Source of the DNA: Spirochaetaceae bacterium
GTDB lineage: Bacteria > Spirochaetota > Spirochaetia > WTKD01
Assembly: GCA_011524535.1 (NCBI GenBank)
Contig: WTKD01000014.1
Span: 92,519-156,518, forward strand
Length of the DNA stretch: 64,000 nucleotides
Direction of reading: 5' to 3'
Shown here: positions 29,240 through 38,292 of the stretch, one piece after another
Numbering within the stretch: the first letter of the stretch is position 1
How the letters are laid out: each line of letters begins with the position of its first letter
Notes under the pieces: model-generated
What the model saw: only the letters and a program-made list of their open reading frames with translations
Told to the model about the DNA's origin: nothing
Database searches by the model: none
Program-made: the position numbers and the translations under genes

Positions 29240-30214
29240 CTATTCTTTCCACGAATCTACTCCCGACCCTACGCAACTTTCGTGTAACCTAGCATCCGGG
29301 ACATGCGATTCAATCGACCGGCGTATGCTAGGTCCATCCGCTTGATTGTATATAAGCTTTACTTGTGCCCCCGCATCCATGGTTTCCCAAACTGCGTATC
29401 CTTGTTTCCGCAATGTTTTAATCACATTTAACACAAGAAGGCTCTGCGGGTTCCAATATCTGATCGACGGATGAGAGGCAATCATCGCTCCAAACATCGC
29501 ATAGGCATTATGCGTCATTAGAGGCCCCAGGCTGCCTATATCCCTTTCTGCAACAGCGCTACGTATCAAACCGATTTGTTCTTCAGCAAATGTACACCAT
29601 GATTGATAAAAGGGAGAGGTTTTCTTGCATAATTGCATGGCTTCTCGTGAAGAAATAGATTTTTTTTCGGTATGAACGATCACACACAATACACGTAGGT
29701 CTGGCCAATGCTCTTTCGGGAATATTGATTCCGCGTGGATTGCTCCTTTGTCCAAATATTGAAATCCAGAAAACACCGCACGCGATGCAGATGCCGATCC
29801 AATCCGGGCTATATTTGAAATATCTTTGCTTGTCATATGGACGTCGTATTCGTGTTCAGCACACAATGCAATCGAAGCGGCCAATGCTGCAAAAAAAGCA
29901 GAAGACCCCGCCAGACCAGAGGCGTAGGGAATATTGGATGTCGTTTCTATAGAAATCGGTGGCAAATGAAACTTTTTCCGTACGGCCTCGAGCATGATAG
30001 CAAGCTGGTCTGAAATCTCAAGTTTATCTTTATTCTGGAATACACTATCGCCTTGTGTTTGTGTGAGTAATTCAATGCTCACCTCACAATACAAAGAATC
30101 AAGAGAAATCCCCAAACTTGGTGTCGCTGGTGTGTTTATATTTCCATCCATTTTGCCCCAATACTTCGATAAGGCTAAAGAGGGATGTGCCAGAGCGTTA
30201 TATCGTTGCGACAT
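29240..30214 (-). CDS. mvaD: Diphosphomevalonate decarboxylase
   Basis: The 324-residue GHMP-fold enzyme turns mevalonate diphosphate into isopentenyl diphosphate. Key segments are HPSLALSKYWGKMDGNINTP (LSKYWGK signature), the ATP loop ASGLAGSSAFFAALAASIAL, and IARIGSASASRAVFSGF, the SGSACRS-type catalytic loop. MDAGAQVKLIYNQADG near the C-terminus matches the DAGPN-type motif. It sits in the middle of the mevalonate operon. Confidence 0.93.
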   Translation of the reverse strand: MSQRYNALAHPSLALSKYWGKMDGNINTPATPSLGISLDSLYCEVSIELLTQTQGDSVFQNKDKLEISDQLAIMLEAVRKKFHLPPISIETTSNIPYASGLAGSSAFFAALAASIALCAEHEYDVHMTSKDISNIARIGSASASRAVFSGFQYLDKGAIHAESIFPKEHWPDLRVLCVIVHTEKKSISSREAMQLCKKTSPFYQSWCTFAEEQIGLIRSAVAERDIGSLGPLMTHNAYAMFGAMIASHPSIRYWNPQSLLVLNVIKTLRKQGYAVWETMDAGAQVKLIYNQADGPSIRRSIESHVPDARLHESCVGSGVDSWKE

Positions 30215-30235
30215 AATTCAGTATAGCAGCATAGT

Positions 30236-31402
30236 TCAATGTTCAATATCGGTTATCTGGCTTATCTTTCTACGCTTCTCATGCAGGGGCATGTGACCAT
30301 ACTGGATCCCTCTGCCGATGAGTGCGGTAAGAGCAGCTATATTTTGTATGAGTCCTATGCCTGCTATTACAGAAGATAATTCTGAACTGCCAATGCTATT
30401 CGTAGTATTTTTCTGTGCACCGCTCATTTTGCGGGTCACAAGGTCAAAAAATCGCCGCGATCCTAACTGCGTCCGTACACCATCTCCAACGGTTCCAATT
30501 ACTACCGGTAATTCTAAAAATACATCGATATTATTTTTGCCTATCTCGCACCACGATAATGGGTGATATCTTCCACCCTTAGATGCATATGCATGTGCAG
30601 CGGCTTCGGCAGCACGTGTATCGTTTCCACTCGCAAGCACCACCGCGGTGACTCCATTCATGATCCCTTTGTTGTGCGTAACCGCGCGATCAATATCTTT
30701 TTTTGCCCATACAAACATCCGTTCCAAGCGAGTTACTGCGTCTTGCTTTCCCGTTATTCGCCTCATTATTTTGTGGGGAATAGATGTCTGGGCACGCACA
30801 CAACGTTCATGGGCATTATTGCTCACAATGGAGGCTATGGGAATTCCCCTGCCATCACGCTTAAAGCATGCCCCTACCCACTGGGCCATTTCGGTGCTTC
30901 GATGAGCCCCCATAGCGTCTCGAGAATCAATATACAGGGTGACAACGTGCAAACTGTGCGTAGAGTCTGGGTATTTTTCGATCAATCTTACCGAAACATC
31001 GGTAGCAATACCGCCGCGTTGTATCATCTGGGGAAATTCTTTGTCACATTGCTTGGTATAAGAGGTGGCATATCGCAAAATTTCATCTGTAGATACCTGT
31101 GTTTCTACAAGGACTTGCCCCTTTACGATGGTCCGCAAGGCCGTTGTCTGGATACCCCCAATAGGGCGCAACAATCGGTTCCAGAACCGAACTGCAGCCA
31201 CAATCGAGGCTTCTTCGGTTGCCATGGGCACATCATAGAATTTCTCATTGATATAGGCATCTTCGACTATCCCTAATGGCACCCCATGCATGCCAATTTC
31301 CCCTTCAATAAAATAGGAGGCCAGTTCGCGTGCATCAGAACCTGCTAAAAAATCTTCGTAATGGCGTATACGCCGCAAAAGATCGGCGTGCTCATCAGCC
31401 AT
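30236..31402 (-). CDS. mvaA: Hydroxymethylglutaryl-CoA reductase, class II type
   Basis: About 388 residues from the ATG at 31402, overlapping the fni stop by a few bases; an alternative ATG lies at 31423. It reduces HMG-CoA to mevalonate. The catalytic Glu is in VPMATEEASIVAA, Lys in THNKGIMNG, and Asp in VLASGNDTRAAEAAAHAYA. The segment IGMHGVPLGIV and the lack of membrane helices indicate the soluble bacterial class II enzyme. Confidence 0.92.
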   Translation of the reverse strand: MADEHADLLRRIRHYEDFLAGSDARELASYFIEGEIGMHGVPLGIVEDAYINEKFYDVPMATEEASIVAAVRFWNRLLRPIGGIQTTALRTIVKGQVLVETQVSTDEILRYATSYTKQCDKEFPQMIQRGGIATDVSVRLIEKYPDSTHSLHVVTLYIDSRDAMGAHRSTEMAQWVGACFKRDGRGIPIASIVSNNAHERCVRAQTSIPHKIMRRITGKQDAVTRLERMFVWAKKDIDRAVTHNKGIMNGVTAVVLASGNDTRAAEAAAHAYASKGGRYHPLSWCEIGKNNIDVFLELPVVIGTVGDGVRTQLGSRRFFDLVTRKMSGAQKNTTNSIGSSELSSVIAGIGLIQNIAALTALIGRGIQYGHMPLHEKRRKISQITDIEH

Positions 31403-32549
31403 GACGCTGTTTTCTCCGTCCATAAGCTGCTAGTAAAGACTTGACCTCTATTTCTAGGTCTGCATCGCACCACGTAATGCATGTGGGCATATCTGCGACC
31501 TTGGTTATTCCAGAAACAAGCATCGCATCTTGTAGACCCTGTTGTAGGTCATGCAAATGTGCAATCACGCCCGAAACTCCCGACTCAGCCGCCAATCGGA
31601 TCAAGGGTAAAGCCATACCAACGTAAGAGGCCCCAGAGGCCAAACATACTGCCATATCGTGTACCGTCCGTACACCACCGGATGCGACGAGTCTGGTACT
31701 ACCTAGAGAAAGACTACTCTGCATGAGGGGTTGCTCTTTTTCTAATCCGATTCTTGGCTGTGAAAATTCATACATTAGCCGCAGCAATGTTCCGGTTGGG
31801 CATCCCCAATGCCTAAAAAATTCGACTCGTTCGGGTGATATTTCCTTCCCTCGGTCCTTTGCTTCTATCATTGCCCAATTACTCCCGCCTGAACCCGAAA
31901 TATCTATATAATCGACCTCTATTTCAGAAAGTCTCTGCACAGCATCTGGATCGATGCCAAAACCTGCCTCTTTTACCAATAAAGGGATCGGTGACTCTTG
32001 TTTAAGCAAGTGCACCTTTGGAAGTATGGCGGAAAAATCGGTATCACCTCCTTTCTGAACAAGTTCCTGGGCAACATTTATGTGCAAGGACAGGACATCG
32101 GCTCCCAGTTCATCGCAGCAGTGTAGTATGTGTTTTATGCTATGGCGTTTTAATTCAATAGCCCCAATATTTGCTATGATAGGAGTTGTATTTTTTTTTC
32201 GCTTCGGAATAAAGGTTTTTCTTCCAGAGCTTCCCTCAAGCAGGGCTCGCATAGAACCCAGGCCGATCGGTAGAGAACATTCACATGCTGCTTCGTACAA
32301 TACTTCGTTGAGTTGTCTCCCAAGATGAGTTCCACCGGTCATCGGCAATATAATCAAGGGCATCGATATCTGGGACCCTGCAAACGAGGAAGTCGTATCC
32401 ACCGAGGCTCGAGAACATTCGGGAAAAGCGGTTGGAAGTATGTGAATTTTGGAAAGGTGTGAAGACTGAGATTCTATGTCTGCTGATCGATCGAGACAGG
32501 TTTCAAGATGCTTATTCTTTCGGCTGTGAATCGGATGATCCATATCCAT
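31395..32549 (-). CDS. fni: Isopentenyl-diphosphate delta-isomerase, type 2 (FMN)
   Basis: The TIM-barrel flavoprotein interconverts IPP and DMAPP. The N-terminal SRKNKHLETCL is the type 2 RKxxHl signature. MPLIILPMTGGTHLGRQLNE, GLGSMRALLEG, the substrate/FMN segment VDYIDISGSGGSNWAMIEA and LVASGGVRTVHDMAVCLASG are all present. Starts at 32543, 32549, 32564 or 32579 are possible; 32549 is chosen because 32579 reaches further into the upstream gene, but none has a strong ribosome site. All starts overlap the HMG-CoA synthase gene by 30-70 bp. Confidence 0.9.
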   Translation of the reverse strand: MDMDHPIHSRKNKHLETCLDRSADIESQSSHLSKIHILPTAFPECSRASVDTTSSFAGSQISMPLIILPMTGGTHLGRQLNEVLYEAACECSLPIGLGSMRALLEGSSGRKTFIPKRKKNTTPIIANIGAIELKRHSIKHILHCCDELGADVLSLHINVAQELVQKGGDTDFSAILPKVHLLKQESPIPLLVKEAGFGIDPDAVQRLSEIEVDYIDISGSGGSNWAMIEAKDRGKEISPERVEFFRHWGCPTGTLLRLMYEFSQPRIGLEKEQPLMQSSLSLGSTRLVASGGVRTVHDMAVCLASGASYVGMALPLIRLAAESGVSGVIAHLHDLQQGLQDAMLVSGITKVADMPTCITWCDADLEIEVKSLLAAYGRRKQRHG

Positions 32550-33798
32550 ATACTCTATACCCATCTGAACGAATTTCATCTAAGTGAAATCCATCCGCGT
32601 CCATTGCACCGGGTGCATATTGCGATGGATCTCCTTCTGGTTGCCGTATCCAGTTATGGTACAGGTCATAGGATGCATTCTCGGATCGAGTTAGCAATTC
32701 ATCGTTTTCCCAATTGTTTAGTATCGCTGCAGCTCCTGGGGCTACGGTCCCTTTCATACATACCAAGGTGTTTCCAGACCCATAAGAACACATGAGTACG
32801 GATTTCCCAACAATCTTAGAGCCATAATCGCGATAGGCTGATTGTAATTGATCACGTACAACAACAAAAATACTAGCGGTGTACACATTTCCCGCACATT
32901 TTACGGTGTTTAATCCTTCAGAAAAATGTTTCTTCTCAAGAAATATCTGAAAGTCTTCTGGAGATGCCCCTATATATTTATCGTATATGTGTTTCAAAGC
33001 CGAATGAGCCATTTTAGCAAAGGGAACATGGAGCACTATGAAATCTACTTCTTTTATGATATTCGCAGGAGGAGTGTTGCATTGTTGTGCATAATCTTCC
33101 ACAGCACGTACCAGGGCGGACTTGTAACATTCGACGGAAAACTGACCTCGAACCGATGCATGCATACTCCATGTAGGCCTGAAAAAGTCATCAACATCGC
33201 TTGAATACATCCCAACACTCTGAACATCCAACTCAAGCAGTTGTGGATTTTTTTCGATTAAAACGGAAGCACTCCCCGCACCTTGGGTTAATTCTGCAGA
33301 TGTTTCGTCCTTATACCGAGCAATATCGGAACACATCAATACAGCGATTTCATTGCTTTCTTCGGTAGCCCGAACTTTGAGCATGGTAAGCAGTCCTAAA
33401 AGCCCCAGGCTCCCCGCTGCACATGCATGCTGAACTTGATAAGACAGCAAAGAAGAAGGAAGAGAGACTCCTGCTTTTTTTAGACATCCGAGAACATAAT
33501 TAGCAATTGGTTTGGACATATCCACAGCCGTTTCGGTAGCGGACACAAAATATCGAATGAGAGAGGTGATTTTTGGGTGTCTCTTGAAGAGTTTTAGCGC
33601 AGATTCTGACGCCATTGTAACCGAGTCTTCCCATATCGAAGGAAACCGCATGTAATGCTGTTCTATGAATTTAAAAGCTCGCTCGAAGCGTCTTCTTTGT
33701 TTGGAACCCTGCTCTCCGCGTCTAGAAATTATGGTTTTTAATGAAATAGAGTTCTTTGGGAAATATGTTGAAATATCAGAAATGCCTACTGAAACCAT
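32512..33798 (-). CDS. mvaS: Hydroxymethylglutaryl-CoA synthase
   Basis: The 428-residue thiolase-fold enzyme condenses acetoacetyl-CoA with acetyl-CoA. The catalytic Cys is in QVQHACAAGSLGLLG and the His in IVLHVPFAKMAHSAL. ELTQGAGSASVLIEKNP and the C-terminal VLMCSYGSGNTLVCMKG match the family. It is first in the mevalonate operon. TAGGAT lies 5 nt before the ATG and can be read as a weak -10 or as a ribosome site; a better TATAAT lies at 33831-33836. Confidence 0.88.
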   Translation of the reverse strand: MVSVGISDISTYFPKNSISLKTIISRRGEQGSKQRRRFERAFKFIEQHYMRFPSIWEDSVTMASESALKLFKRHPKITSLIRYFVSATETAVDMSKPIANYVLGCLKKAGVSLPSSLLSYQVQHACAAGSLGLLGLLTMLKVRATEESNEIAVLMCSDIARYKDETSAELTQGAGSASVLIEKNPQLLELDVQSVGMYSSDVDDFFRPTWSMHASVRGQFSVECYKSALVRAVEDYAQQCNTPPANIIKEVDFIVLHVPFAKMAHSALKHIYDKYIGASPEDFQIFLEKKHFSEGLNTVKCAGNVYTASIFVVVRDQLQSAYRDYGSKIVGKSVLMCSYGSGNTLVCMKGTVAPGAAAILNNWENDELLTRSENASYDLYHNWIRQPEGDPSQYAPGAMDADGFHLDEIRSDGYRVYGYGSSDSQPKE

Positions 33799-33830
33799 TC
33801 GTTATCCTATGCTGTACGACCTTAATTTAG

Positions 33831-33836
33831 ATTATA
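33831..33836 (-). promoter_or_regulatory. Possible -10 for the mevalonate operon
   Basis: TATAAT on the minus strand lies about 32 nt before the mvaS ATG, and AGGAT just before the start would then act as ribosome site. No strong -35 is visible at 17 bp. Confidence 0.35.
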
Positions 33837-33942
33837 CCCCGTATTCTCTCCTTTGCACCATGGGTATATATATGTTACTGGAACATCCTTCTCATCAAAC
33901 AGTCTGTACTAGAAAACTATATGCAGGATATGCTGTATAATA

Positions 33943-35058
33943 GTGAATACAGCTATTTTGGTATCTGGAGGAGTCGATAGCGCGGTTTCCCTTGCTCTTT
34001 TGCATAAAGAAGGATGGGACATAACCCCATTTTATTGCAAAGTTTGGCTCGAAGATGAATTCAACAGCCACTGTCCTTGGGAAGAAGACATTTCCTATGC
34101 AAGAGAATTATGCAAACGATTTGGGCTATCGTTGGAAATCGAACCTCTACAAACGGCATATTATGAAAAAATCGTCAGCTATGTAATAGATCAATTGAAG
34201 AAAGGCTTTACCCCGAATCCCGATGTTCTTTGCAATCAATTCATAAAATTTGGTGCTTTTCTCGATTTACATGAGAATTCTTTTAGCAAGATAGCCAGTG
34301 GTCATTACGCTGCAACCGAGAAGAAGATAGACGGAATGTATTTGAAAACCGCACCAGATCCAATAAAAGACCAGAGCTATTTTTTATCTCGTTTATCACA
34401 AAAACAATTGGCAAGAGCTGTATTTCCGATTGGCACGAAAAAGAAACGAGAAGTAAGAGCCCTAGCCAAAGAATTCTCCCTGCCCAATGCCGAAAGAAAA
34501 GACAGCCAGGGCATATGCTTCCTGGGAAAAATTCGATATCCTACCTTTATCGAACATTATCTTGGGCAACGAACAGGACCAATACGCGAATTTCACTCAA
34601 AAAAATACCTCGGAGACCATCATGGGTATTGGTTCCATACAATCGGTCAGCGACGAGGGTTAGGACTTAGCGGTGGTCCATGGTATGTCTGTGAAAAAGA
34701 AGTTGAAAGCAACATCGTGTATGTGCGCCATGCACGCACATTGGACGAACTTGGCCTCCCTATTGTTGCTGTTACCGATGTGAATTGGATCCCTAGCCCA
34801 ATACGCTCTGGTTCCGCACTTGTCAAAATAAGACATGGGGAAGAATATCACCGGGCTATATACCATGTATCAGAAGACAAGAATTACCTATACCTTGCGT
34901 TCTATAAACCCGAAAAAGGAATTTCTCCGGGACAATTCGCCGTTATCTACATAGATGGCTATGTTCGCGCAAGCGGCTGTATAGCGTTCACACTCGATGA
35001 AAACGACCCTTTGTACGAGAAACTCGATTATCTTCGCTCGGAGGGAATATCTGAATGA
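33943..35058 (+). CDS. mnmA: tRNA-specific 2-thiouridylase MnmA
   Basis: The 371-residue enzyme makes 2-thiouridine at U34 of Lys, Glu and Gln tRNAs. The PP-loop is VSGGVDSAVSLALL, followed by NPDVLCNQFIKFGAFLD with the first catalytic Cys, SGHYAAT, DQSYFLSRL and the second catalytic Cys in DSQGICFLGKI. The C-terminal barrel is complete. The start is GTG at 33943, with TATAAT almost touching it and TATGCT (33929-33934) 8 nt before it, so a leader would be minimal. It is divergent from the mevalonate operon. Confidence 0.93.
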   Translation: MNTAILVSGGVDSAVSLALLHKEGWDITPFYCKVWLEDEFNSHCPWEEDISYARELCKRFGLSLEIEPLQTAYYEKIVSYVIDQLKKGFTPNPDVLCNQFIKFGAFLDLHENSFSKIASGHYAATEKKIDGMYLKTAPDPIKDQSYFLSRLSQKQLARAVFPIGTKKKREVRALAKEFSLPNAERKDSQGICFLGKIRYPTFIEHYLGQRTGPIREFHSKKYLGDHHGYWFHTIGQRRGLGLSGGPWYVCEKEVESNIVYVRHARTLDELGLPIVAVTDVNWIPSPIRSGSALVKIRHGEEYHRAIYHVSEDKNYLYLAFYKPEKGISPGQFAVIYIDGYVRASGCIAFTLDENDPLYEKLDYLRSEGISE

Positions 35059-35116
35059 TTGTCATGGGTGCGTATTACTCCGGGTTTTCTCAGATAGTGT
35101 ATACATTCTACTTTTT

Positions 35117-35146
35117 TTGCTGGGCCAATCTTCATCCTTATATCCT
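35117..35146 (+). promoter_or_regulatory. Possible dusA promoter, leaderless type
   Basis: TTGCTG (35117-35122), an 18-bp spacer and TATCCT (35141-35146) precede six A residues and the ATG at 35153. No ribosome site is visible. Confidence 0.35.
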
Positions 35147-35152
35147 AAAAAA

Positions 35153-36177
35153 ATGAAAAAAAACTATAGATACAGTATTGCTCCGATGATGCAATATACC
35201 GATCGTTTTTATCGCCCGATTCTGCGACGCCTGTGCCCAAATGCCATGCTCTATACCGAAATGCAAGTTGCTTCAAGCATTGTTTTTGGCAAGGAGGAGC
35301 GTTTTCTTGCTTTTTCTGCCATAGAAAAACCCCTCGTATTGCAATTAGCAAGCAATGATCCAAAGCAAATCGCGCAAGCGGTTCACCAAGCAGAACGCTA
35401 TGAATACGATGGATATAACATCAATGTAGGATGTCCGAGCGAACGTGCCGTTAGAGGTGGATTTGGGGTTTGCCAAATGGCTGATGTAGAACTAGTAAGC
35501 AAACTATACACTGCCATGAGTCAAGAAACGGATAAACCTATTTCAATAAAGCATCGTATTGGGCTCGGTCTCACGGCAAATGAAGACAATCTCTCCGCCT
35601 TCATTCAGCCCCTGTATACATTGGGGGTACGTCATTTCATCATACACGCCCGAAGCGCATACTGGGCCGATTAAAACCAAATCAAAATCGAAATGTCCCA
35701 CCTCTACAATATGAAGCAGTCTATGCTGTAAAGAAACAATTCCCTGAAGCGTTTATCGAAATAAACGGGGGAATAAAAACAGTCCAAAATGTTCTGACCC
35801 ATCTCCGATACACCGATGCCGTTATGATTGGCAGACTGGCATACCAAGACCCCTTTGCATTGCATAAAATTGATGCTCTTCTTGCAAACCGAGAAGATTT
35901 TTCGGCTCTATCAGCGCCAGAAGATTCACCGCAATCATCGACCGCCACGCATTACACAATCGCCGAAAAAGAATTATTTTTGGATACCATACTGGAAGCA
36001 ACCGCGCAGGCAAAATTCTTTGAAGAAAAAAGCATCAACCCTTGGCCAATCATTCGTCATCTTCTCTACCTCTTTACAGGCTGCCCTGGAGCGCGAATAT
36101 GGCGTAGAATAGTCGCACAAAAAGATATTTCTCGCATCGAAGAAGCTGCGAGAGAGCAAATCGAACGTTTACAGTAA
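35153..36177 (+). pseudogene. dusA: tRNA-dihydrouridine synthase A, interrupted by one frameshift
   Basis: The N-terminal part (from ATG 35153) has IAPMMQYTDRFYRPILRRL, YNINVGCPSERAV with the catalytic Cys, and ISIKHRIGLG, then stops at 35674 after HARSAYWAD. The rest continues in the next frame as GRLKPNQNRNVPPLQYEA through EINGGIKTVQN and IGRLAYQDPFAL to TAA at 36177. DusA normally reads HARxAxLxGLSPKxNRxIPPL here, so one lost T near 35663 (TAC TTG GGC) explains the break. It may be a true null or a sequence error; everything else is intact, about 340 residues if repaired. Confidence 0.85.
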
Positions 36178-36203
36178 TGTTAGATAGAAATATCTAGACT
36201 TAC

Positions 36204-37487
36204 TCAAAAAAGCCACTGGGGATGGGGCTCAGGCAGGTTGAAAACACGCGTAAGCTTTTTCAGCAATCCTTCCGATGCCTTCATTTTTTGCATAAAGCAT
36301 AGCTGCGCTGGTGAAATAGAACCATGCAACATACGACTAAAATCATTTACAGACAAGGAGATACTTTCATAGTTTGGATGTCTGCCCGGGGAAATACTAG
36401 ATTCTTCACCTAAATGCAGTACATACTCGCCCCCCACACCCCGCCATGCAGAATCATTTTCCAAGAATCGCTCAATGGGATCATCGATCTGAATATTTAG
36501 ACTCACCGTTTCCCCAGAAAAATGTGTAGCAGCAACCGCCTGTGCGATGTCCAGAACTCTTAACTGTGAAAAACCATAGGCCTCCGTTTTTGCCGGCAGC
36601 TTTCCTCCCTTGGTAAGTTCGGTGGAGCGAAATGGCTCATGCAGATAATCTTGTAGACGTATTTGTGGAGGTTGCAACAACCAAAAACTGTAAATTTGGT
36701 CACTCAACGACTTTACAATTTGTAGGAGCTCAAGTAATTGCTGTTCATTTTGAAAAACAAGCCAATGAATACCCCCTGGGCCGTGTTCATCTTCGAAATT
36801 TGCAAATAAATGATGCGTAATCTCTCCTTCTTCATTCGTATACCCCAGTACAAATCCATTTTTTTCATCGTGAAAAATCATTTCACCCTTTACCATGGCT
36901 TCTGAAGAAATAGTACACACTCCATGCATACTATGGGCACGGCAACGAGAACGGTAAATAGCCTTAAAATCGTCCAAGGAAAATTCTTTTGGTGGACGTG
37001 ATATCTTTGGTACATTCAGATCACGAGGGTCGATATAAAATTCATACTCATAGGGATTGGTTCCAAACCCAAGACGGTCATAAAACCCTTGATCAAAAAT
37101 ACCAAGCATAGCAAATGCATCTCCTGCTTTTGCTCGGTCTGCCAATACGCGGGCCAATGCAATACTGGTTGCCTTTTGTTTTCGGAGTACATACCCACAG
37201 ATGACCGCGGTAACGGCGCAGAGAGGAAGAATAGTATCCGTCTGTTGTATTGTTCCTTGATGCGTTTGCGCGACAGATTCCACAATCCCATCATAGCAAG
37301 CTAGATATGCATAAGAATCTTCTAAGAAGGCTGCAACGATTTCTTTTGATCGTGAATCATCTGCAAAGAGTTCCTTCTTAAACCCGGAAACCCAGCCAGC
37401 CTTTCTAAACAATCCGAGAACAGCATTAATATCTGCTTTTGGATCAGCAATACGAAATTCGAGTCCTTTGCGGGAATTTTCAACCAT
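36204..37487 (-). CDS. Eis-like GNAT acetyltransferase
   Basis: The 427-residue protein has the three-part Eis layout: an N-terminal GNAT domain (about 1-155, with the acetyl-CoA region YVLRKQKATSIALARVLADR and FYDRLGFGTNPYEYEF), a second GNAT-like domain, and a C-terminal SCP2-like domain (about 320-427). Relatives acetylate amines such as aminoglycosides or lysines; the usual glycine-rich R/QxxGxA loop is weak here, so activity is uncertain. It is convergent with dusA. Confidence 0.78.
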   Translation of the reverse strand: MVENSRKGLEFRIADPKADINAVLGLFRKAGWVSGFKKELFADDSRSKEIVAAFLEDSYAYLACYDGIVESVAQTHQGTIQQTDTILPLCAVTAVICGYVLRKQKATSIALARVLADRAKAGDAFAMLGIFDQGFYDRLGFGTNPYEYEFYIDPRDLNVPKISRPPKEFSLDDFKAIYRSRCRAHSMHGVCTISSEAMVKGEMIFHDEKNGFVLGYTNEEGEITHHLFANFEDEHGPGGIHWLVFQNEQQLLELLQIVKSLSDQIYSFWLLQPPQIRLQDYLHEPFRSTELTKGGKLPAKTEAYGFSQLRVLDIAQAVAATHFSGETVSLNIQIDDPIERFLENDSAWRGVGGEYVLHLGEESSISPGRHPNYESISLSVNDFSRMLHGSISPAQLCFMQKMKASEGLLKKLTRVFNLPEPHPQWLF

Positions 37488-37581
37488 GTTCTATATAAGC
37501 ATATATATAATGCTTGCACTAGGAGTATTAAAGAAGTAGAACAACCTTGCCTTCTGCCATATCTGCATAGAACCGCCTGTA

Positions 37582-38193
37582 TTATTTGGATTCATCGGGC
37601 AATTCAATCAAATGCCCCATTTTTTCTGCCTTTGTACTCAGATATCTCCGCAATAATGGTGGAATATTCTTAGGAACCAGAGAGATACGCTCGCTCACTC
37701 GAATGCCTGCGTGTTCCAAAGCCTGAACCTTCAATGGATTATTACTAAGTAGACGCACCGAATGAATCGAGAGTTTTTGCAATGCCTCCACTGCAACCCT
37801 ATAATTGCGTTCATCCGCTTCGTAGCCCAATTCAAGATTTGCCTCAACCGTATCCAAACCGCGGTCTTGCAAATTATAAGCCTTTAATTTGTTTGACAAT
37901 CCTATGCCTCGACCTTCCTGTCTCAAATAAATAACAATACCCTCGCCTTCTTCAGCGATTTTCTGAAGAGACATCTCTAACTGAGTACCACAATCGCACC
38001 GGATAGATCCAAACAAATCCCCAGTCAGACATTCTGAATGTATGCGGACCAAACAATCATCTTTCGGGGTTCCCATCGTCAACAGGCAATGCTCTTTCTC
38101 AACGGTTGATTGTATGTCTTCAAGTATACTAATCGTAAATAGACCGTATTTACTCGGTAATTGAACCGGAGGGCGATCCGAAGAATTGTGCAT
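37582..38193 (-). CDS. ribA: GTP cyclohydrolase II
   Basis: The 203-residue enzyme opens GTP in the first step of riboflavin synthesis. The three zinc Cys are in CLTGDLFGSIRCDCGTQL, the GTP-binding and catalytic segment is YLRQEGRGIGLSNKLKAYN, and NNPLKVQALEHAGI closes the core. It is a stand-alone RibA without the RibB domain; no other rib gene is in the window. It is divergent from the cyclase gene. Confidence 0.95.
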   Translation of the reverse strand: MHNSSDRPPVQLPSKYGLFTISILEDIQSTVEKEHCLLTMGTPKDDCLVRIHSECLTGDLFGSIRCDCGTQLEMSLQKIAEEGEGIVIYLRQEGRGIGLSNKLKAYNLQDRGLDTVEANLELGYEADERNYRVAVEALQKLSIHSVRLLSNNPLKVQALEHAGIRVSERISLVPKNIPPLLRRYLSTKAEKMGHLIELPDESK

Positions 38194-38198
38194 TTCTC

Positions 38199-38227
38199 AT
38201 ACTAGAGATTAGTGTGATATGCGTCAA
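38199..38227 (-). promoter_or_regulatory. ribA promoter, leaderless type
   Basis: On the minus strand TTGACG (38222-38227), a 17-bp spacer and TAGTAT (38199-38204) are followed by five bases and ATG at 38193. The -35 matches consensus at five of six positions. No FMN riboswitch is seen. Confidence 0.55.
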
Positions 38228-38258
38228 TAATGTTTATTTACATTTAGCTTTTTTATAA

Positions 38259-38287
38259 TTGTAATTTTATTTTTAATAAAATAATAT
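38259..38287 (+). promoter_or_regulatory. Cyclase promoter, leaderless type
   Basis: TTGTAA (38259-38264), a 17-bp spacer and TAATAT (38282-38287) are followed by five bases and the GTG start at 38293. The -35 regions of this promoter and of ribA are about 30 bp apart, back to back. Confidence 0.5.
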
Positions 38288-38292
38288 ATCTA

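Noticed and set aside
38194-38292. FMN riboswitch upstream of ribA
   Set aside because: The ribA-cyclase spacer is only about 100 bp, lacks the conserved RFN element and has a promoter adjoining the ATG.
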